Shown here piece after piece: positions 6,379 through 9,555 of a stretch of DNA of 9,555 nt. A model generated the notes under the pieces. It saw only the letters and a list, made by a program, of their open reading frames with translations. It had not been told where the DNA came from and searched no databases. Both the position numbers and the translations under genes were made by a program. How positions within the stretch are numbered: the first letter of the stretch is position 1; each line of letters begins with the position of its first letter. Source of the DNA: JASEGV01 sp947085285 (lineage in GTDB: Bacteria; Bacteroidota; Ignavibacteria; UBA10030; BY39); contig CAMTVZ010000168.1 of assembly GCA_947085285.1 (NCBI GenBank), positions 1-9,555 on the forward strand. Reading direction: 5' to 3'.

Positions 6379-6403
6379 TAATATTATTTTTTTCAAAAAG
6401 CAA
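6375..6403 (-). promoter_or_regulatory. Candidate promoter for the 710-residue T9SS gene
   Basis: On the minus strand TTGCTT (6403-6398) and TATTAT (6380-6375) are separated by 17 bases. The -10 matches TATAAT at five of six positions, the -35 at only three. It overlaps arm C of the hairpin region. In AT-rich DNA such matches are common, and Bacteroidota-type sigma factors use different consensus boxes. Confidence 0.3.
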
Positions 6404-6427
6404 ACTTTTTTGCATCTTTCCATCTTT

Positions 6428-6456
6428 TTGACTATATTGACACACAAAATTTTAGA
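6428..6456 (+). promoter_or_regulatory. Candidate rpmB promoter
   Basis: TTGACT (6428-6433) lies 17 bases before TTTAGA (6451-6456). A second and perfect -35-like TTGACA sits at 6437-6442 but has only TAGACC at the matching -10 distance. TTTAGA is repeated at 6458 and 6467. Either box would give a short leader of roughly 10-20 nt ahead of the AGAAGGA ribosome-binding site. Confidence 0.4.
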
Positions 6457-6483
6457 GTTTAGACCATTTAGAAGGAATTAGTT

Positions 6484-6675
6484 ATGTCAAAAGTATGTGA
6501 AATATGCGGAAAACGACCGCTTAGCGGCAATAATATAAGTCATGCCCATAACCGCACTCGCCGGCGTTGGTTGCCTAACTTAAAACAGGTACACGCAAGT
6601 GTGAATGGAAAACCTGCACGCGTAAAAGTTTGTACTACCTGTATAAAACAAGGTAAAGTTACAAAAGCTGCATAG
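6484..6675 (+). CDS. rpmB: Large ribosomal subunit protein bL28
   Basis: This 63-residue protein begins MSKVCEICGKRP and continues with SHAHNRTRRRWLPNLK, the basic rRNA-binding signature of L28. The short length is that of the compact bacterial form. Cysteines C5, C8, C50 and C53 make two CxxC pairs, marking the zinc-binding (C+) version. L28 is a component of the 50S subunit, near the exit (E) site region. The start is fixed by AGAAGGA (6470-6476) seven bases upstream. It is flanked by its own likely promoter and by a strong terminator, so it appears monocistronic. rpmG, a frequent neighbour elsewhere, is not here. Confidence 0.97.
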   Translation: MSKVCEICGKRPLSGNNISHAHNRTRRRWLPNLKQVHASVNGKPARVKVCTTCIKQGKVTKAA

Positions 6676-6696
6676 GCTTTCAAACTATGGTTTTAT

Positions 6697-6726
6697 AAAA
6701 AGCCCGACCAACGAGTTGGGCTTTTT
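6697..6726 (+). terminator. Intrinsic terminator after rpmB
   Basis: The stem AGCCCGAC (6701-6708) pairs with GTTGGGCT (6715-6722), including one G-U pair, around a 6-base loop. It is flanked by AAAA and followed by TTTTTTG. This is a textbook terminator, 22 bases past the rpmB stop. The A-run upstream makes it partly active on the other strand as well. Confidence 0.9.
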
Positions 6727-6762
6727 TGTTTTACTTGCATAAATCCAAATTTTTCTTTAAAT

Positions 6763-7407
6763 ATGCCTATGGCTAACAATGTTACAATTACATTACCAAA
6801 CTCACTCACTTTTCTAAGAATTATTCTCACGCCAATTTTTTTGCTCCTGTTCATTTCTGATTCCTTATTCTACAAACAAATTTCATTAGCCGTCTTCATT
6901 ATAGCAGCACTTACCGATTGGTACGACGGATGGGCTGCTCGCAAATGGGGCAACATCAGCCGCTTTGGTATATTCATGGACCCACTTGCCGATAAAATTT
7001 TATCTTCCACAGCTCTTATCGCATTTGCTTATTTGAATTTGATAGATATCTGGATGGTTGCGATAATTGTTTTTCGTGATCTTCTGATTACCGTCCTACG
7101 TTCAATCGCCGAATGGAAAGACCAACCAATTGTTACTACATATTTAGCAAAAGCTAAAACAACGATACAGTATGTGGTTATCTATTATATATTAGTTCTT
7201 TATGTAGTCAGAACGATTCCGTTACTTCAAATTAAACATCCAACATTATACGACCTGATCGACAACTTACTTCATCCTCAAGTGCTTTTCGGTATGATGA
7301 TACTCGTTACTATTTTAACGATATGGACAGGCGTTTCGTACATTTATTACAATCGGAAATTCATCCAATCTCTCTATAAAAAAAATACTTCAGATGCAAT
7401 CGAATAA
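6763..7407 (+). CDS. pgsA: CDP-diacylglycerol-glycerol-3-phosphate 3-phosphatidyltransferase
   Basis: The 214-residue integral membrane protein carries the complete CDP-alcohol phosphotransferase motif D-x2-D-G-x2-A-R-x8-G-x3-D-x3-D at D52, D55, G56, A59, R60, G69, D73 and D77. It opens with LPNSLTFLRIILTP, typical of PgsA, and has several hydrophobic helices. PgsA makes phosphatidylglycerophosphate from CDP-diacylglycerol and glycerol-3-phosphate at the inner membrane. The closest alternative is another CDP-alcohol transferase, but the next gene, pgpA, acts on the PgsA product, which supports this call. Start may be M1 (6763) or M3 (6769); no Shine-Dalgarno is visible at either. It begins 36 bases after the rpmB terminator and is the first gene of the pgsA-pgpA-cinA-thpR run. 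Confidence 0.92.
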   Translation: MPMANNVTITLPNSLTFLRIILTPIFLLLFISDSLFYKQISLAVFIIAALTDWYDGWAARKWGNISRFGIFMDPLADKILSSTALIAFAYLNLIDIWMVAIIVFRDLLITVLRSIAEWKDQPIVTTYLAKAKTTIQYVVIYYILVLYVVRTIPLLQIKHPTLYDLIDNLLHPQVLFGMMILVTILTIWTGVSYIYYNRKFIQSLYKKNTSDAIE

Positions 7408-7855
7408 AAAAATTCCTTTCGCAGCACGTATCATCGCAACGGGACTTTTTACCGGTTACTTTCCTATCGCCCCCGGTACGGCGGGTTCGGCTCTCAGTTT
7501 AGCAATTTTCTTCATTAGCGGAATCGGCAACACTTATTATTTTATACCGTTAATTATTTTAATTTTTTTTATCGGGGTTATCACTTCTTCGGTTTTAGAA
7601 AAATCGTTTGGCAACGATCCATCGGTTGTTGTAATCGACGAATTTGTAGGAATGTGGATCTCACTCCTATTTCTCCCTTCTAATTTAATAATCATGATTT
7701 CTGCATTTGTGTTATTCAGGATTTTCGATATCGTGAAACCATTCCCCTGTCGAAAAGCCGAAAAATTAAAACTCGGCTGGGGTATAATGTTAGATGATGT
7801 TATAGCAGGGATCTATGCTAATTTAGTTTTACAAATTGCGGTGTTGATAATATGA
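7394..7855 (+). CDS. pgpA: Phosphatidylglycerophosphatase A
   Basis: The 153-residue membrane protein shows the PgpA signature in order: ATGLFTGYFPIAPGTAGS (residues ~15-32), DPSVVVIDEFVGMW (~75-88), LFRIFDIVKPFPCRKAE (~112-128) and GIMLDDVIAGIYANL (~135-149). The conserved acidic residues (VIDE, FD, LDD) are those expected to bind Mg2+. It removes the phosphate from phosphatidylglycerophosphate to give phosphatidylglycerol, directly after PgsA in the pathway. Its start codon lies 14 bases inside pgsA in another frame, and its stop overlaps the cinA start as ATGA. Translational coupling is likely because no good ribosome-binding site is seen. Length is normal for the family. Confidence 0.95.
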   Translation: MQSNKKIPFAARIIATGLFTGYFPIAPGTAGSALSLAIFFISGIGNTYYFIPLIILIFFIGVITSSVLEKSFGNDPSVVVIDEFVGMWISLLFLPSNLIIMISAFVLFRIFDIVKPFPCRKAEKLKLGWGIMLDDVIAGIYANLVLQIAVLII

Positions 7856-9105
7856 ATGCTTCAATAATATCCATTGGCGACGAGTTGCTGATTGGTCAGG
7901 TTGTGAACACTAACGCATCGTATATTGCTGAGCAATTAAACAAGATTGGAATATCCGTACGGAACATAATAACGATTGGCGACAACCCAACCGATATCAT
8001 TTCTGCCTTCGAGAAATATTTTTCCGAGAACGATTTGGTGTTGGTAACTGGTGGGCTCGGTCCAACACACGACGATGTTACTAAAAAAGCCGTGTGTAAA
8101 TTTTTTAACACACATCTTATAATCGATAATAAAGTAAAAGAAAACATAAAACGAATTTTAGAACTTCGAAATTTAAAGTGGAACGCTGCAGCCGACGAGC
8201 AAACACTTGTTCCGGAAGATTGTAATATCATTCAAAATAAATATGGGACTGCTGCAGGTTTTCATTTTGAGCTTAAAAATAAACACTTCATAGTAATGCC
8301 AGGTGTTCCTGTGGAGATGAAGGGAATGATGAGCGACTATATTGTACCATTTTTAAAATCTCTCAATGTAGGTAAACAAATTTTACATCGCACATTAAAA
8401 ACCACGGGTATAACCGAAGCATCGTTGGCTGAACTGATAGGCGATGTTAACACATTACTCGTAGATACTGCTAATCTAAAATCGACTTTAGCTTTTCTTC
8501 CTGCACCAACAGGTGTCAGGTTACGTATTTCAATTATAGGAACGAATAGTTCTGCCAACGAAACAAAATTAGGTGAAATTGAAACTTATATTCGAGTAAA
8601 AGCAGGCAATTATATTTATGGTGTTGACGAAGAAGAATTAGAAGAAGTTATCGGTAAGATGTTAACAGAAAAAGGATTAACAATTTCTGTCGCCGAATCC
8701 TGCACAGGTGGTTTAATTGCAGATCGGATTACGAATGTTCCGGGGAGTTCAAAATATTTTGAACGAGGCATTGTAACTTACAGCAATAAATCAAAAATTG
8801 AGTTACTCGATGTTCCTGAAGAACTGATAATCAAACATGGTGCAGTAAGCGAAGAAGTAGCCAAAGCAATGGCGGATGGTATTCGGAAGGTTTCAAAAAC
8901 AGATATAGGAATTTCGACGACAGGAATAGCAGGACCTGGTGGGGCGACTATAGAAAAACCAGTCGGTTTAGTCTGGATCGGTTACTCAGATAAGAACGAA
9001 ACATTCGCACAAAAATTTTATTTTGGGGATATTAGATCGATTATAAAACTTCGAGCATCACAAAGCGCAATGGAAATTGTAAGAAATAAAATTTTAAATT
9101 TATGA
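7852..9105 (+). CDS. cinA: CinA family protein (NMN deamidase / nucleotide pyrophosphatase)
   Basis: The 417-residue protein is a full-length two-domain CinA. The N-terminal MoaB/MogA-like domain shows ISIGDELLIGQVVNTN (residues 6-21), TGGLGPTHDD (66-75) and MPGVPVEMKGMM. The C-terminal PncC-type domain shows AESCTGG with S283, FERGIVTYSNKSK, GAVSEEVA and TTGIAGPGG. In characterised members the C-terminal domain deamidates nicotinamide mononucleotide in NAD salvage and the N-terminal domain hydrolyses ADP-ribose-type pyrophosphates. The family is also called competence/damage-inducible, because it often lies next to recA. Here it overlaps pgpA by ATGA and thpR by another ATGA, so expression is probably coupled. 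All key motifs are intact. Cytoplasmic. Confidence 0.95.
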   Translation: MNASIISIGDELLIGQVVNTNASYIAEQLNKIGISVRNIITIGDNPTDIISAFEKYFSENDLVLVTGGLGPTHDDVTKKAVCKFFNTHLIIDNKVKENIKRILELRNLKWNAAADEQTLVPEDCNIIQNKYGTAAGFHFELKNKHFIVMPGVPVEMKGMMSDYIVPFLKSLNVGKQILHRTLKTTGITEASLAELIGDVNTLLVDTANLKSTLAFLPAPTGVRLRISIIGTNSSANETKLGEIETYIRVKAGNYIYGVDEEELEEVIGKMLTEKGLTISVAESCTGGLIADRITNVPGSSKYFERGIVTYSNKSKIELLDVPEELIIKHGAVSEEVAKAMADGIRKVSKTDIGISTTGIAGPGGATIEKPVGLVWIGYSDKNETFAQKFYFGDIRSIIKLRASQSAMEIVRNKILNL

Positions 9106-9555
9106 GACTTTTTATAGCAATCGATACGCCGATTTCAGTAAAAAACCAACTGACTGAAATTCAGGCAGAGTTAAAAAAATCGGATGCTGATGTAAAATGG
9201 GAGACTGCCGATAAATTTCATATCACTCTAAAATTTTTGGGTGAAACGAATGACGAATTACTCCCAGCAATTACACAGATCCTCGAAACAGCTGGAAGAA
9301 AATATCAGAAGTTTCAGATTGAATACGTTGACGTGGGATGTTTTCCTAATTGGAATCGACCAAGGGTTATATGGGTTGGAGCCGAAGAAACATCTGGAAC
9401 ATTGATAAAACTAAAGCGCTCGTTGGATGTAGAACTCGAAAAATTAGGTTTTGAAATTGAAAATAGAAAATTCCACCCACATATTACATTAGGCCGCGTA
9501 AAAAGTCAACACAATATTAAAAACTTGACCTTTATTATGGAAAGTCTTAAATTCA
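9102..9555 (+). CDS. thpR: RNA 2',3'-cyclic phosphodiesterase (2'-5' RNA ligase family), N-terminal part
   Basis: The frame opens with ATG at 9102, overlapping the cinA stop as ATGA, and runs 151 codons to the window edge without a stop. It begins MRLFIAIDTP and contains the two 2H-phosphoesterase motifs: HITL at H40-L43 and HPHITLGR with H127 and T129. Full-length ThpR/LigT proteins are about 180 residues, so only a short C-terminal piece is missing. Members hydrolyse 2',3'-cyclic phosphates on RNA and in vitro ligate tRNA halves through 2'-5' bonds; the physiological role is uncertain. The order cinA-thpR often precedes recA in bacteria, but that gene is outside this window. Confidence 0.94.
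   Translation, partial: MRLFIAIDTPISVKNQLTEIQAELKKSDADVKWETADKFHITLKFLGETNDELLPAITQILETAGRKYQKFQIEYVDVGCFPNWNRPRVIWVGAEETSGTLIKLKRSLDVELEKLGFEIENRKFHPHITLGRVKSQHNIKNLTFIMESLKF

Larger units (their letters stand above)
6270..6483. other. Divergent control region between the T9SS gene and rpmB
   Basis: This 214-bp AT-rich gap contains the ribosome-binding sites of both flanking genes (AGAGAGG at 6274-6280 for the minus-strand gene, AGAAGGA at 6470-6476 for rpmB). It also holds a three-arm inverted-repeat structure (6317-6378), A/T runs on both sides of that structure, and candidate promoters in both directions. A further small hairpin AAAAAG-CAAA-CTTTTT lies at 6395-6410. Confidence 0.6.

Noticed and set aside
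6395..6410. AAAAAG-CAAA-CTTTTT hairpin as a terminator
   Set aside because: The stem is almost wholly A-T and there is no upstream transcription unit on the plus strand that needs ending; noted only as part of the AT-rich control region.
7896..8231. Minus-strand open frames within cinA (also 8337-8558)
   Set aside because: Shadows of the fully conserved cinA reading frame.

Overview
The window looks like a low-GC chromosome segment from the Bacteroidota/Chlorobi/Ignavibacteria (FCB) side of the tree. The best evidence is two large secreted proteins ending in a type IX secretion (T9SS, Por) sorting domain with the NYPNPFNP signature and a VTIQVxNTLGQQVALL core, which is typical of Ignavibacteria-like genomes. 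The assignment is an inference from protein style, not from a marker gene.

Layout. (1) 1-484, minus strand: 5' part of tsaD (tRNA t6A synthesis), cut by the window edge. (2) 485-755: intergenic, mostly filled by a 161-bp MITE-like element (566-726) with 14-bp terminal inverted repeats, a perfect 7-bp flanking direct repeat and three internal palindromes. (3) 756-1205, plus strand: small exported probable outer-membrane beta-barrel protein. (4) 1265-4021 and 4137-6269, minus strand: two tandem, partly paralogous T9SS cargo proteins built from a repeated cysteine-containing module of about 150 residues, Fn3-like repeats and a near-identical C-terminal sorting domain. Their last ~200 coding bases and the shared downstream hairpins are about 98% identical at the DNA level. 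(5) 6270-6483: divergent regulatory region with three competing inverted-repeat arms and probable promoters. (6) 6484-6675, plus strand: rpmB (ribosomal protein L28, four-cysteine form) with a strong terminator. (7) 6763-9555, plus strand: tightly overlapping operon pgsA-pgpA-cinA-thpR (the last truncated by the window edge).

How the genes work together. PgsA and PgpA catalyse consecutive steps of phosphatidylglycerol synthesis and overlap by 14 nt. CinA (pyridine-nucleotide salvage/repair) and ThpR (2H-phosphoesterase) follow with 4-nt ATGA overlaps, so the four are very likely co-translated. The two T9SS cargos and the small barrel protein form a cell-surface island between housekeeping genes.

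Most unusual signals: the complete MITE with target-site duplication, the near-identical 3' cassette of the two surface-protein genes, the recurring Cys-pair module, and the three-arm hairpin leader ahead of the 710-residue surface protein. I do not see a defence system, CRISPR array, tRNA or rRNA here.
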